The position numbers and the translations under genes are program-made. A DNA stretch of 64,000 nt. It comes from PALSA-612 sp963765295 (GTDB lineage Bacteria; Actinomycetota; Thermoleophilia; Gaiellales; Gaiellaceae). Positions 40,350-48,884 of this stretch are shown in pieces (position 1 is the stretch's first letter; the number at the start of each line of letters is the position of its first letter). The notes beneath the pieces are model-generated. The model had not been told where the DNA came from. It saw nothing but the letters and a program-made list of their open reading frames with translations, and did not search any database. Where the stretch lies: NCBI GenBank assembly GCA_963765295.1, contig CAVXVO010000006.1, positions 186,001-250,000 on the forward strand, in the 5' to 3' direction.

Positions 40350-41744
40350 TCAGGAGACGCCGGCTTTCGTGCGCCAGCCTTCGGCATACGACGTCCGCGC
40401 GACCTCGCCGTACGGGCACGGGCTGACGACGGCGCGGATCTCGGCCTGCGCATGGCGCTCCACGACCGGCTTGGCCGAGCCGCCGTTCTCCTCGCCCCAG
40501 ACGAGGATCAGCTCGGCGCCGATCTCGACGTCCGCGTCGACGACCGCGAGCGAGAGCATCGAGCGCTCGTTGTAGCTGTAGCCGGAGAACGTGGACACGC
40601 CGACCACGCCGCCCTCGCCGATCACCTTGTCGTTCGGCCAGGTCGAGTAGTTCGAAAGCGGCAGGTCGATGTACTTGGCCGCGTCGCCCTTCTCGAACAG
40701 CGAGCCCATCGCCCGGGCGACGTCCTCGCCGTTCCAGGCCAGCGTGACCTTGCGCCGCTTCGGCTCGTCGCCCATCGCCTCGAGCGCCTCGCGACCCACG
40801 AAATCGTGGTCGAACTTCACGAACGGCCAGTAGCCGAGATCGTGCGGGGTCAGGTAGTAGTCGGCGATGTCGTCGGAGTAGAGGCTGCCGCCGAGCGAGC
40901 CGGTGCCCTCGTAGCCGTCCGCCGGCAGCCACTCGCGGTATGCCTTCATCTCGTCGCCCGTGAACACGGCCGGCAGCGGGCAGGGGATCCAGCCCGACTC
41001 GAGCGTGTTCGTGGCGTAGACGCGTGATCCGACCTGGCGCAGCCCGAACTCCTCGCCCGCCTCGACGATCGCGGCTCTGACGTCCTCGGACTCGTCCCAG
41101 GGCCCGAAGAGCTCGAGCCCGGGAACGCCCGACATGCCGTGGTGGAGGGCGCGCACCTTGTGACCGGCGATCGTGATCTCGCCCATGTTGAAGAACTTGA
41201 TCTCGGGGAGCGAGCCGCCGGTCGCCTTCTGCAGCGTCTCCATCGCGGTCGGGCCCTGCACCTGGAAGCGGTAGATCTTGCGTTTGCCCGTCGGGTTGGC
41301 GGCCGTGCGCTCGTCGCGCTCGAGCGTCACGTCGTAGTCGCCCGTCTCCGCGTGGTACTGCACCCAGTTGTGGGCGGACGGGCGCCCGACCAGGCTGACC
41401 CGGTTCTCGTCGAGGAAGAAGAGGATGCCGTCGCCGATCACGTAGCCGTCGTGGTTGCAGACGACGAGCTGCTTGGCCTTGTTCACCTGAAAGTTCGCGA
41501 AGCTGTTGACGCCGACGTCGGAGAGAAGCCTGATCACGTCGGGCCCTTCGAGGTAGAGGTCGGTCATATGGTGCGTCTGGTCGAAGAGCGCGCACGTCTC
41601 GCGCCACGCGACCTGCTCGTCGCGCCAGTTCGAGAACTCGGCGGGCACCTTCGGGTAGACGTAAGGGCCGATCTGCGAGTTCCGCGCCATGTCGACGGGG
41701 TTGCCGACCGCGGCGATCTTCTCTTCGAGGCTCTTGTAGGCCAT
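40350..41744 (-). CDS. ligM: THF-dependent aromatic O-demethylase, LigM/DesA type (copy 1)
   Basis: A 464-residue protein of the aminomethyltransferase (GcvT) family, in the branch of vanillate/3-O-methylgallate (LigM) and syringate (DesA) O-demethylases. It opens with LEEKIAAVGNPVDMARNSQ and YVYPKVPAEFSNWRDEQ, then LGVNSFANFQVNKAKQ-like and ADGYEGTGSLGGS segments and the C-terminal WGEENGGSAKPVVERH, all typical. The enzyme transfers the methoxyl methyl to tetrahydrofolate, giving 5-methyl-THF and a free phenol. A Shine-Dalgarno AAAAGGAG is 9-10 bases before ATG 41744. metF is 42 bases upstream, as in sphingomonad lignin loci. Confidence 0.85.
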   Translation of the reverse strand: MAYKSLEEKIAAVGNPVDMARNSQIGPYVYPKVPAEFSNWRDEQVAWRETCALFDQTHHMTDLYLEGPDVIRLLSDVGVNSFANFQVNKAKQLVVCNHDGYVIGDGILFFLDENRVSLVGRPSAHNWVQYHAETGDYDVTLERDERTAANPTGKRKIYRFQVQGPTAMETLQKATGGSLPEIKFFNMGEITIAGHKVRALHHGMSGVPGLELFGPWDESEDVRAAIVEAGEEFGLRQVGSRVYATNTLESGWIPCPLPAVFTGDEMKAYREWLPADGYEGTGSLGGSLYSDDIADYYLTPHDLGYWPFVKFDHDFVGREALEAMGDEPKRRKVTLAWNGEDVARAMGSLFEKGDAAKYIDLPLSNYSTWPNDKVIGEGGVVGVSTFSGYSYNERSMLSLAVVDADVEIGAELILVWGEENGGSAKPVVERHAQAEIRAVVSPCPYGEVARTSYAEGWRTKAGVS

Positions 41745-41786
41745 CGTCGTGCGCTCCTTTTCGTCAGAAAGTTGCTGGAAACGATC

Positions 41787-42602
41787 TTATTTCACTTCCA
41801 CGGGCGCCTCTTCGGCGCCGCGCTTGCCACGCTCCCACTCGTAGGTCTCGAGCAGCCGGTTGAAGGTGAAGTAGTGGAACCCGGCGATGTTCAAGGCCGG
41901 GTCGCCGAGGTGCGGGGCGAGCGCGTCGTAGAGACGGTCGGCGGACGCGCCGGAGATTCGCAGGAGGCCGCGGAGCCCGCCCTGCTTGCGCAGGAACGAG
42001 AGCGACGGCCCGACGCCGACGCGCATCGAGATCTCGAGCAGCTTGGCACGGTCGACGATTCCCGGCACACCCGCGAGCACCGGCAGCCCGATGTCCGCCT
42101 CGCGCGTCTTCCGCACCCACGCGAGCAGGGCGTCGGGGTCGAAGCAGAGCTGTGTCGTGACGTAGTCGGCGAGCGGGCTCTTCTCCTTCAACGCCGCGGC
42201 GAGCGTCGCGTCGTCGATCAGCGGATGGCCTTCCGGATAGCCGCCGATGCCGATCGAGCGCGGACGGTGCCTGTGCTCGTGGACGAGCGAGAGCACCTCC
42301 CCCGCCGACGAGTAGGGGCCGACTGGGGGCGAGGCGTCGCCACCGATCACGAAGATGTCGTGGATCTCCCCCTGCGCCATTGCCTCCAGGACAGCCTCGA
42401 GGTGCGCCCGGTCGCGAACCATGCGGGCCGCCAGGTGCACCGTGACGCCGTGCCCGAGGCTCGCCAACCGTGTCGCCACCTCGACCGTCCGGTCGAGTCC
42501 GTGCGCGGGCGAGCACGTCACCGTCAGCCGCACGGGCTCCGTGAGCTTGGCCGCCTCCTCCTCGGCGCGGGCGAACGGGAGCACCTCGAACTGCGACGTC
42601 AC
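41787..42602 (-). CDS. metF: methylenetetrahydrofolate reductase
   Basis: A 271-residue MetF-type TIM-barrel flavoprotein, shorter than usual. Motifs: LTVTCSPAHGLDRTVEVATRLASLGHGVTVHLAARM near the N-terminus, DIFVIGGDASPPVGPYSSA, IGIGGYPEGHP, the folate-binding TTQLCFDPDALLAWV and the LPVLAGVPGI region. In this operon it would oxidise 5-methyl-THF formed by LigM to 5,10-methylene-THF. The GTG 42602 overlaps the extradiol dioxygenase stop as GTGA. The following gene is ligM copy 1. Confidence 0.9.
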   Translation of the reverse strand: MTSQFEVLPFARAEEEAAKLTEPVRLTVTCSPAHGLDRTVEVATRLASLGHGVTVHLAARMVRDRAHLEAVLEAMAQGEIHDIFVIGGDASPPVGPYSSAGEVLSLVHEHRHRPRSIGIGGYPEGHPLIDDATLAAALKEKSPLADYVTTQLCFDPDALLAWVRKTREADIGLPVLAGVPGIVDRAKLLEISMRVGVGPSLSFLRKQGGLRGLLRISGASADRLYDALAPHLGDPALNIAGFHYFTFNRLLETYEWERGKRGAEEAPVEVK

Positions 42603-43528
42603 TGCGTCACGTCCGGTGTGCCGTAGGTGTGGAAGCTCTCGACCGTGTGGACGCCCCAGAACTGGCCCCGCGCGCGCTCCGCGCTCGTCCACGTGATCGG
42701 CTCGAAGTCGGGGTCGTAGACGAAGTAGCCGCCCGTCGTGACCTCGACGCGGTTGCCTCCGGGCTCGTAGGCGTAGACGAAGAAGCCGGCGGCGACAGCG
42801 TGCTTGGAAGGCGCCGCCTCGATGTAGATGTCGTTGTCGACGAACAGGTCGGCCGCGCGCAGGCACTCCTCGCGCGTGTCGACCCAGAAGGCCAGGTGGT
42901 GCAGCCGCCCGTTCGCGCCGTAGGCATCGGCGACGTAGATCAGTTCGTGGGCTGCGATCGAGAGACTGAGCCACGCGCCCGACTCGGAGCCGTCGTCGCG
43001 CTCGATCCGCTCGTACAGGCGGTAGCCGAGCAGCTCCTGCGCGAACTCGCGGTTCGCGCGGACGTCCGCGGCGAGCACGTTGACGTGGTCGAGCCGCTTC
43101 ACGGCCGCACCCCTGCCGACGTAACGCTGCGGCTGGTTCCGCCAAGCCGCCCGCAGGTGCTCCGGCGCTTCGTAGCGCTCGGCCTCGTAGTAGAGCTCGA
43201 AGACGTGACCGTCAGGGTCGGTGAAGCGGTAGGCCGGCCCGTGACCGACGTCGCCGTCGATCCAGCCGAGGCCGCGGCCGCTCGCCTCGATCGCGGCCAC
43301 ACGGCGCTCGAGCGCTTCCGGGCTCCACGCGCGGAGCGCGACGTGGCCGAGCCCGGCCTGCTCGGACTCGGTCAGCTTGAGGCTGTAGCGGAGGTAGTCG
43401 CCCCAGCCGCGCAGGAAGACCGACTGCCCGTCGCGCGCGTCCTCCTCCATCCCGAGGACGTCGACGAAGAAACGCAGGCTCTCCTCCGGCTTCGGCGTCA
43501 GGAGCTCCGCGTGGCCGATCCGGGCCAC
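42599..43528 (-). CDS. type I extradiol dioxygenase (catechol 2,3-dioxygenase fold)
   Basis: A 309-residue two-domain VOC-fold dioxygenase. Fe(II) ligands can be assigned: His in LDHVNVLA, His in LHHLAFWVD, and Glu in NRVEVTTGGYF. The N-terminal domain is the non-catalytic copy. Family members cleave catechols next to the hydroxyl pair (meta cleavage). LigAB-type type II protocatechuate dioxygenase is not in the window, so this enzyme would be the ring opener in the operon, either for protocatechuate/gallate-like acids or a decarboxylated catechol. The gene lies 18 bases after the aldolase gene. Confidence 0.87.
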   Translation of the reverse strand: MARIGHAELLTPKPEESLRFFVDVLGMEEDARDGQSVFLRGWGDYLRYSLKLTESEQAGLGHVALRAWSPEALERRVAAIEASGRGLGWIDGDVGHGPAYRFTDPDGHVFELYYEAERYEAPEHLRAAWRNQPQRYVGRGAAVKRLDHVNVLAADVRANREFAQELLGYRLYERIERDDGSESGAWLSLSIAAHELIYVADAYGANGRLHHLAFWVDTREECLRAADLFVDNDIYIEAAPSKHAVAAGFFVYAYEPGGNRVEVTTGGYFVYDPDFEPITWTSAERARGQFWGVHTVESFHTYGTPDVTQ

Positions 43529-43546
43529 GTCGTGAAGGCGGCTCGG

Positions 43547-44167
43547 TCACGGCTCGACGAGCTTTCGCAAGCCGTCGAGGTCGTAGGAGAGCGCGCCGTC
43601 CCGGAGCTGCGCGCGCTTCGTCACCTCGCGCTCGGCCCGGTCGCGCGCGGCGGCGAGCACCTCGTCCACGCGCTCGCGCGGGACGACGACGGCGCCGTCC
43701 GCGTCGAGCACGACGGCGTCACCCTGGCGGATCTCGGCGCCGCCGACGACGACCGGCTCGCCGATCGTGCCCGGCACCCGCTTCTCGGCCCCGCGCACGC
43801 GAACGTAGCGCGCCCAGATCGGCAGACCGAGCTCGCGCAGCTCCTCGATGTCGCGAACGGCCGCGTCGACGAGCAGCGCCGCCACGCCCCGCCCCTGCGC
43901 CTGCGTCGCGAGCAGGTCGCCGACGACGGCCACCGGCACCGGCTCGGGCATCGTCAGCACCAGCACCTCGCCGGGCTCGGCCTCGGCGACGGCGGCGTGC
44001 ACCATCAGGTTGTCGCCCTGCGCGCAGCGCACGGTGCGGGCGGGGCCTGCGGCGCGCGAGCCGGGGACGACCTGAATCAGCGCGAGGTCGACGACGGCCG
44101 AACGGCCCGACGCCTCGTGCACGGTCGCCGAGCCAAGCTCGGCCAGCTCCGCGAACACGTCCGTCAC
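43547..44167 (-). CDS. ligK: 4-carboxy-4-hydroxy-2-oxoadipate (CHA) aldolase-like, RraA family
   Basis: A 206-residue RraA/HMG-CHA aldolase. It has the ATVHEASGR motif at the N-terminus, the phosphate/acid-binding GDNLMVHAA and EVLVLTMPE segments, the catalytic G-D-L-L-A-T-Q loop, and the D-x-x-x-R-D metal/arginine pair in LVDAAVRDIEEL, present in functional aldolases. CHA aldolase splits 4-carboxy-4-hydroxy-2-oxoadipate into pyruvate and oxaloacetate, the last step of the protocatechuate 4,5-cleavage and gallate pathways. GTG overlaps the upstream PIG-L gene by GTGA. Confidence 0.85.
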   Translation of the reverse strand: MTDVFAELAELGSATVHEASGRSAVVDLALIQVVPGSRAAGPARTVRCAQGDNLMVHAAVAEAEPGEVLVLTMPEPVPVAVVGDLLATQAQGRGVAALLVDAAVRDIEELRELGLPIWARYVRVRGAEKRVPGTIGEPVVVGGAEIRQGDAVVLDADGAVVVPRERVDEVLAAARDRAEREVTKRAQLRDGALSYDLDGLRKLVEP

Positions 44168-44877
44168 AGCGCGCTCACCACCTGCGGCGTCACGCGCTGG
44201 AACGCCTCCGCGAACTCGACCGCCTTGTTCCCGGACGACCGCCGCGCGTGGTTGCCGCGCCGCGTGGCGAGCTCGCCGTAGTACGTGTGCAGATGAGCCT
44301 GCGCCTGCATCTCGTCCATCGCCGCGCGCTTCTGTTCGATCACCGGCGTGATGTCCACGAACGTCGTCGGCGTGAAGTTGCAGAGCTCCGGCTGGTGCGG
44401 CTCGAAGAGCAGGAGCTCGGGCGGCTGGAACGGCCCCCCGAACGCGCTCGCGGTTCCCGCACCGGCCGCGAGAGCACGTGCCTTCTCGACGGCGAAGAAC
44501 GCCTCGGCATGGTCGGGGTTGAACGGGTCCCTGTCCGTGTGCGTGAGCACGACGTCGGGCGCGGACTCGCGGATCTTCGCGGCGATCGCGGTCAGGCCCT
44601 CGCGGTCCACGATCAGCGGGTAGTCGCCGAGGTCGAGGCACTCGAACGTCGCACCGAGCGCGGTCGCCGCCCGCTCCGCCTCGCCGTGCCGGATCTCCTT
44701 CACGCGCTCGACCGTCATGCCGGGCTCCTTCCAGAGCTCGCCCGACTCGCCCTGCTCGCCGTAGGACAGCGCGAGCACCTGCGCCGTGCCCCCGGCTCTC
44801 GTCGTCACCGCGATTGCGCCGCCCGCACGCCACACGAAGTCGGCCGAATGAGCACCGATCACCATCAGCTTCGTCAC
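44164..44877 (-). CDS. galB: PIG-L family 4-oxalomesaconate hydratase-like, GalB type
   Basis: A 237-residue PIG-L/LmbE-fold zinc protein. Instead of the AHPDD of deacetylases it has AHSADFVWRAGG, the variant of GalB-type 4-oxalomesaconate hydratases of Pseudomonas putida, with further metal-ligand region HTDRDPFNPDH. In the gallate and protocatechuate 4,5 pathways the hydratase forms 4-carboxy-4-hydroxy-2-oxoadipate, the substrate of the next enzyme (CHA aldolase). GTG 44877 overlaps the DUF6282 stop (GTGA). A de-N-acetylase role is less likely given the context. Confidence 0.82.
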   Translation of the reverse strand: MTKLMVIGAHSADFVWRAGGAIAVTTRAGGTAQVLALSYGEQGESGELWKEPGMTVERVKEIRHGEAERAATALGATFECLDLGDYPLIVDREGLTAIAAKIRESAPDVVLTHTDRDPFNPDHAEAFFAVEKARALAAGAGTASAFGGPFQPPELLLFEPHQPELCNFTPTTFVDITPVIEQKRAAMDEMQAQAHLHTYYGELATRRGNHARRSSGNKAVEFAEAFQRVTPQVVSAL

Positions 44878-45785
44878 GCGGCGAGCCTCCGCGAGTTCTG
44901 GACCACCATCAGCCGGATCTCGTCGTCCGCGAACCCGGCTTCGAGCAGCCTGTCCGCCCAGATCGCCAGCCCGTCCTCGACCGGCGGGTAGTCGGGGTTG
45001 CCGCAGTCGCTCGAGAAGAAGTTGCGCTCGACGCCGACCGCTCGGACGCCGTCGAAGACGTGCTCGTAGGTCGTCTTGCCGCTGTGGGGCGTGGTCAGGC
45101 AGCGCTCGATCAGGCAGCCCCTGTCGGCGAGCGCGACCTGATCCTCGATCGAGAAGTTCTGGCACGTGAACTCCGGGTGCGTGACGACGACGGTCTTCAC
45201 GCCCGCCTCGAACGCCCCGTCGACGACCGCGAAGGTGTCGTCGCGGCCGAGGTGGGCGGTGGCGAGGATCAGATCGTGGCGTGCGATCGTCTGCAGTACG
45301 AGCCGGGTCTCGGCCAGGAGCTGCCCGTCGTCGCCGGTGACCTCGACCGCCTCGACGCTGAACCCGAGCCCGCGCAGCTGGTGCTGGAGCTTCGCCCAGA
45401 GCGGCACCTTGTCCCCCGGCTTGGGCTCGGTGCGGCCGGCCGTCTCGGCGGGCGAGTCGACCGTGGGCATCCAGACGATCCTCGCGCCCTCCCGGGCGGC
45501 GATCTCGACCGCGAGCGGGTTCATCCCGCCGACCGCCCAGTTCAGCGTGATCGTCCCGACCGCGCGCACGCCCGGGACGACCGCGGAGACGATCTGGGCG
45601 CGCTCTGCCGTCGACGTGTAGTGCGACTTCAGGCCGAAGCCGGCGAGCCCGACCTCTGCGCAGCGATGAGCAAGGGCGACGTCGTCGATGCGCCGCGCAG
45701 GGACGTCGGGGGCGACGTGGACGTGCAGGTCGTACGCGCCGCGGACGAGCCCACGGGCGCGCTCGCTGGGCTGCCCGTCCGTCAC
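44874..45785 (-). CDS. DUF6282 amidohydrolase-like protein, possible pyrone-dicarboxylate hydrolase
   Basis: A 303-residue TIM-barrel metal-dependent hydrolase-like protein. DLHVHVAP (residues about 18-25) is the H-x-H metal site, LKSHYTST the next His, TAHLGRDDTF and THPEFTCQN further His, and the final SSDCGNPD the catalytic Asp, in the order expected of the amidohydrolase superfamily. 2-Pyrone-4,6-dicarboxylate hydrolase (LigI) is a member of this superfamily and is otherwise absent from the cluster, so this gene is a good candidate for a lactonase role, by inference. Overlaps both neighbours by four bases. Confidence 0.75.
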   Translation of the reverse strand: MTDGQPSERARGLVRGAYDLHVHVAPDVPARRIDDVALAHRCAEVGLAGFGLKSHYTSTAERAQIVSAVVPGVRAVGTITLNWAVGGMNPLAVEIAAREGARIVWMPTVDSPAETAGRTEPKPGDKVPLWAKLQHQLRGLGFSVEAVEVTGDDGQLLAETRLVLQTIARHDLILATAHLGRDDTFAVVDGAFEAGVKTVVVTHPEFTCQNFSIEDQVALADRGCLIERCLTTPHSGKTTYEHVFDGVRAVGVERNFFSSDCGNPDYPPVEDGLAIWADRLLEAGFADDEIRLMVVQNSRRLAA

Positions 45786-46552
45786 CGGGCAGGAGCTTTC
45801 GCCAGGTCGGAGAGGAGCTCGGCAGTCGCCGCAGCGATGCGCGGCTCGATGCCGAGCTCGGCGAGAAGCGCCTGCGCCGCCTCCATCTCGTCGACGCGCC
45901 GCGCCGCATGCCGGCGGCTGCCGTCGAGGAGGCGATCGAGGAACGGCTCGCCGATCACCTCCGCGATCTCGCCCCGCAGCCACTCGGCCTCGCCGGCGGC
46001 GTCGGCCGCGTCGAGACTCTCGATCGCTGCGGCGGCGAGACCCTTCATGAACACGGAGCGCAGCAGCTTCAGCGTGGCCGCGTCCCCGGCGGTCTCCGAG
46101 ACGACGTCGACCGGCATCCCGAGCGGCCCGAGCGTGTCGGCAAACGCCTGCGCCCCCTCCCCGGAGGCGAGGGCCGGCGTTCCGAGGCCCCGCGCCGGAA
46201 CAGGGCCGAGCAGTGCGACGTCCACGAACCGCACGCCGGCGACCTCGACGAGCGCCGCCAGCTCGCGCTTCAGTGCCGGCGGCGCGGTGTTGAGGTCGGC
46301 GTAGAGCACGCCGGGCGACAGGGCAGAGAGCACCGTCGACGCTGCGGCCCGCGCGGCGCGGCCCGAGTTGACGCTGAGGACGATGTCCGCGTCCGCGACG
46401 GCTGCCTCCGCGTCCGGCGCTCGACCCGAAAGGTCGGCACCGGCCGTCTCGTCGGGGTCGTAGCCGCGAACGTCGGCGTCAGCGGCCGCGAGGTCGGCGG
46501 CGAGGCGGCTTCCGGCCTCGCCGAGGCCGAGCAACGCGACGACCGGACTCAT
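45782..46552 (-). CDS. 6-phosphogluconate/3-hydroxyisobutyrate dehydrogenase-like with DUF1932 domain
   Basis: A 256-residue NAD(P)-dependent dehydrogenase. N-terminal Rossmann motif VALLGLGEAGSRLAADLAAADADVRGYD (GxGxxG and a possible NAD-selecting Asp), then ALSPGVLYADLNTAP and a substrate-binding FVDVALLGPVPARGLGTPALASG segment, a helical C-terminal DUF1932 part with the catalytic Lys in KLLRSVFMKGLAA. It is shorter than typical 3-HIBDH. It might act on a hydroxy- or semialdehyde intermediate of ring cleavage; LigC (a different family) is absent. ATG 46552 overlaps the molybdenum enzyme stop as ATGA. Confidence 0.82.
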   Translation of the reverse strand: MSPVVALLGLGEAGSRLAADLAAADADVRGYDPDETAGADLSGRAPDAEAAVADADIVLSVNSGRAARAAASTVLSALSPGVLYADLNTAPPALKRELAALVEVAGVRFVDVALLGPVPARGLGTPALASGEGAQAFADTLGPLGMPVDVVSETAGDAATLKLLRSVFMKGLAAAAIESLDAADAAGEAEWLRGEIAEVIGEPFLDRLLDGSRRHAARRVDEMEAAQALLAELGIEPRIAAATAELLSDLAKAPAR

Positions 46553-48816
46553 CCACTCGCCTCGCGCAGCGCTCGCCACACGTTCTCGCCGTTCGCGGGC
46601 ATGTCGATGTGCGTCACGCCGTACGGCGCGAGCGCGTCGAGCACGGCGCCGTGGACGGCGGGCGTCGAGCCGATCGTGCCCGACTCGCCGATGCCCTTGG
46701 CGCCGAGCGCGTTCACCGGCGTCGGCGTCTCCATCTCGATCACCTCGAACGACGGGAGCTCGGCGGCGGATGCGAACTGGTAGCCGGCGAACGTGTCCAT
46801 GAGCGGATTGCCCTCGCCGTCGTAGCGAACCTCCTCGTAGAGCGCCTGGCCGACGCCGGTGGCGACGCCGCCGTGCACCTGGCCCTCGGCGAGGAGCGGG
46901 TTGATCAGCGTCCCGGCGTCGTCCACGGCGACGAGGCGGAGCAACTCGACCGCGCCCGTCTCGACGTCGACCTCGACGACGGCGACATGCGAGCCGAACG
47001 GGAACGTCGGGCTGGCCTGGAACTCGTGGTCCGCCTTCAGCTCGGCGAGCCTGCCGTCGCCCGTCGCCCGCGAGGCGAGCTCGGCCCAGGAGATGGTCGG
47101 CTCGGGCGCACCGACGACGTGGAAGCGGCCGTGCACGTCGTCGAGCACGACGTCGGTCACGTTCGCCTCGAGGTAGTCAGCCGCCAGCGCCTTCGCCTGC
47201 TCGACGACCGTCTCGGCCGCGAGCGCCGCGGCCATACCGCCGATCTGCGTCGACTTCGAGCCGTAGGTGCCGGTGCCCTTGGCGATGTCGTCCGTGTCGC
47301 CCTTGACGACCGTGACCTTCTCGATCGGGAGCCCGAGCCGCTCGGCGGCGATCATCGCGAACGTCGTCTCGTGGCCCTGCCCGTGGGAGAACGACCCGGT
47401 GCGGACGATCGCGCCGCCGTCGGGCGTGATCTCCACGTCCCCGAACTCGGTCTCGTTGATCCCGTTCGTCACCTCGACATATGAGCTGACGCCGATCCCG
47501 AGCTGCTTTGCCCCGCCCTCGTCGCGGCGCCGGCGCTGCTCCGCACGCAGCTCCTCGTAGCCGGCCGCCCGGAGCGCGAGGTCGAGCGCGCCCGCGTAGT
47601 CGCCCGAGTCGTACGTCGCTCCCGACGCCGTCGTGTGCGGGAACCCGTCGTCCCCGATGAAGTTCGTCCGCCTGACCTCGGCGGGATCCAGGCCGATCTC
47701 GGCGGCGAAGGCGTCGAGAGCACGCTCGATCGTCTGCGTCGCCTCCGGGCGGCCGGCTCCGCGGAAGGCCGTCGTCGGCGTCGTGTTCGTCACCACCGAG
47801 ACGCTCGAGAACTCGATGTGCGGGATCGCGTACACGCCGCTCGCCATCAGGTGCGTCAGGTGCGGCAGGAAGGCGCCGAGAGCGGGGTACGCGCCGGCGT
47901 CCTGGAGTGCCTCCAGGCGGTAGGCGAGCACCTTGCCGTCGCGCGTGCCGCCGAGCGTGTAACGCACGTGCTGGGCGCGGCCCTGTCCGAGCGCGACCAT
48001 GCTCTCGCTGCGCGACTCCGTCCAGCGGACGGGCCGGCCGAGCCGACGAGCGAGCCAGGCGACGAGGATCTCCTCGACGCTGAGCATCTTCGCGCCGAAT
48101 CCGCCGCCGACGTCGGGAGCGACCACACGTACCTGTCCCGGATCGACGCCCAGCATCGCGGCGAGCCCGAAGCGGTCCTGGTGCGGCGTCTGCGTCGAGA
48201 GCCAGGCGGTGATACGACCGTCCTCGCCCACCTCCGCCGCCGCCGACCGGGGCTCGAGCGGGCACGGCGCCATCCGCTGGCTGAGGAGCGTGCCCGACAC
48301 GACTGCGTCGCAGCCCTCGAAGAGGCTCTCGTCGAAGTCCGGCGAGCCGGCGCGTGCGGCGATATTCGAGCCGACCTCGGGGAAGAGCAGCGTCTCGTCC
48401 TTCGCGGCGTCCTCCGGCGTCACGACCACCGGCAGGGCGTCGTAGTCGACGGACACGAGCTCGGCTGCGTCGGCGCCGTCCGCAGCGTCGTCGGCGACGA
48501 CGATCGCGACGATGTCCCCCACGAAGCGGACGACGTCCTTGGCCACGAGCGGCCGACCCATCCCCATCTCCAGGCCGGGAAGCGGCGGTGGCCCCCACGG
48601 GCCCACGTCGACGTCCGAGCCGGTCAGCACCTGCACGCCCGGCAGCGCCTCGGCCGCCGAGGCGTCGATCGCGTCGATGCGCGCGTGCGCGAGCAGCGAG
48701 CGCACGAACGTGACCGTCGCTGCGCCCTCGAGTTCTTTGTTGTCGATGTAGTCACCGCGGCCGAGGAGGAAGCGGGAGTCCTCTTTCCGGAGGACACGGT
48801 TTCCGAGAATGCTCAT
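46549..48816 (-). CDS. xanthine-dehydrogenase-family molybdopterin-binding subunit
   Basis: A 755-residue large subunit of a molybdenum hydroxylase (CoxL/aldehyde oxidase type). The N-terminal part starts RVLRKEDSRFLLGRGDYIDN, with the a/b hammerhead domain; molybdopterin motifs include VGGGFGAKM, TTAFRGAGRPEA, GSFSHGQGHETTFAM, and the catalytic glutamate in KGIGESGTIG. The FAD and 2Fe-2S subunits that normally accompany it are not in the window. It opens the aromatic operon. Hydroxylation or oxidation of an aromatic aldehyde/acid is likely. Leaderless ATG 48816 follows TAGGCT by seven bases. Confidence 0.9.
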   Translation of the reverse strand: MSILGNRVLRKEDSRFLLGRGDYIDNKELEGAATVTFVRSLLAHARIDAIDASAAEALPGVQVLTGSDVDVGPWGPPPLPGLEMGMGRPLVAKDVVRFVGDIVAIVVADDAADGADAAELVSVDYDALPVVVTPEDAAKDETLLFPEVGSNIAARAGSPDFDESLFEGCDAVVSGTLLSQRMAPCPLEPRSAAAEVGEDGRITAWLSTQTPHQDRFGLAAMLGVDPGQVRVVAPDVGGGFGAKMLSVEEILVAWLARRLGRPVRWTESRSESMVALGQGRAQHVRYTLGGTRDGKVLAYRLEALQDAGAYPALGAFLPHLTHLMASGVYAIPHIEFSSVSVVTNTTPTTAFRGAGRPEATQTIERALDAFAAEIGLDPAEVRRTNFIGDDGFPHTTASGATYDSGDYAGALDLALRAAGYEELRAEQRRRRDEGGAKQLGIGVSSYVEVTNGINETEFGDVEITPDGGAIVRTGSFSHGQGHETTFAMIAAERLGLPIEKVTVVKGDTDDIAKGTGTYGSKSTQIGGMAAALAAETVVEQAKALAADYLEANVTDVVLDDVHGRFHVVGAPEPTISWAELASRATGDGRLAELKADHEFQASPTFPFGSHVAVVEVDVETGAVELLRLVAVDDAGTLINPLLAEGQVHGGVATGVGQALYEEVRYDGEGNPLMDTFAGYQFASAAELPSFEVIEMETPTPVNALGAKGIGESGTIGSTPAVHGAVLDALAPYGVTHIDMPANGENVWRALREASG

Positions 48817-48823
48817 GGGTACG

Positions 48824-48829
48824 AGCCTA
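48824..48829 (-). promoter_or_regulatory. -10 box TAGGCT of the aromatic operon
   Basis: TAGGCT on the minus strand followed by seven bases and ATG 48816. Upstream, TTGTTT is 21 bases away, too far for a standard -35, so an activator may be needed. The imperfect palindrome AACAGGTGTT lies between. Confidence 0.45.
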
Positions 48830-48872
48830 CAACAGGTGTTCAGTAAGAGAAAACAATCGTGCGCCCAGCTTC

Positions 48873-48878
48873 TACACT
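48873..48878 (+). promoter_or_regulatory. -10 box TACACT for tpx
   Basis: TACACT followed by six bases and ATG 48885, divergent from the aromatic operon promoter. Confidence 0.4.
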
Positions 48879-48884
48879 CCCGCG

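Noticed and set aside
42599..43528. LigAB or DesZ type II extradiol dioxygenase
   Set aside because: The protein is a two-domain VOC-fold type I enzyme with a His-His-Glu site.
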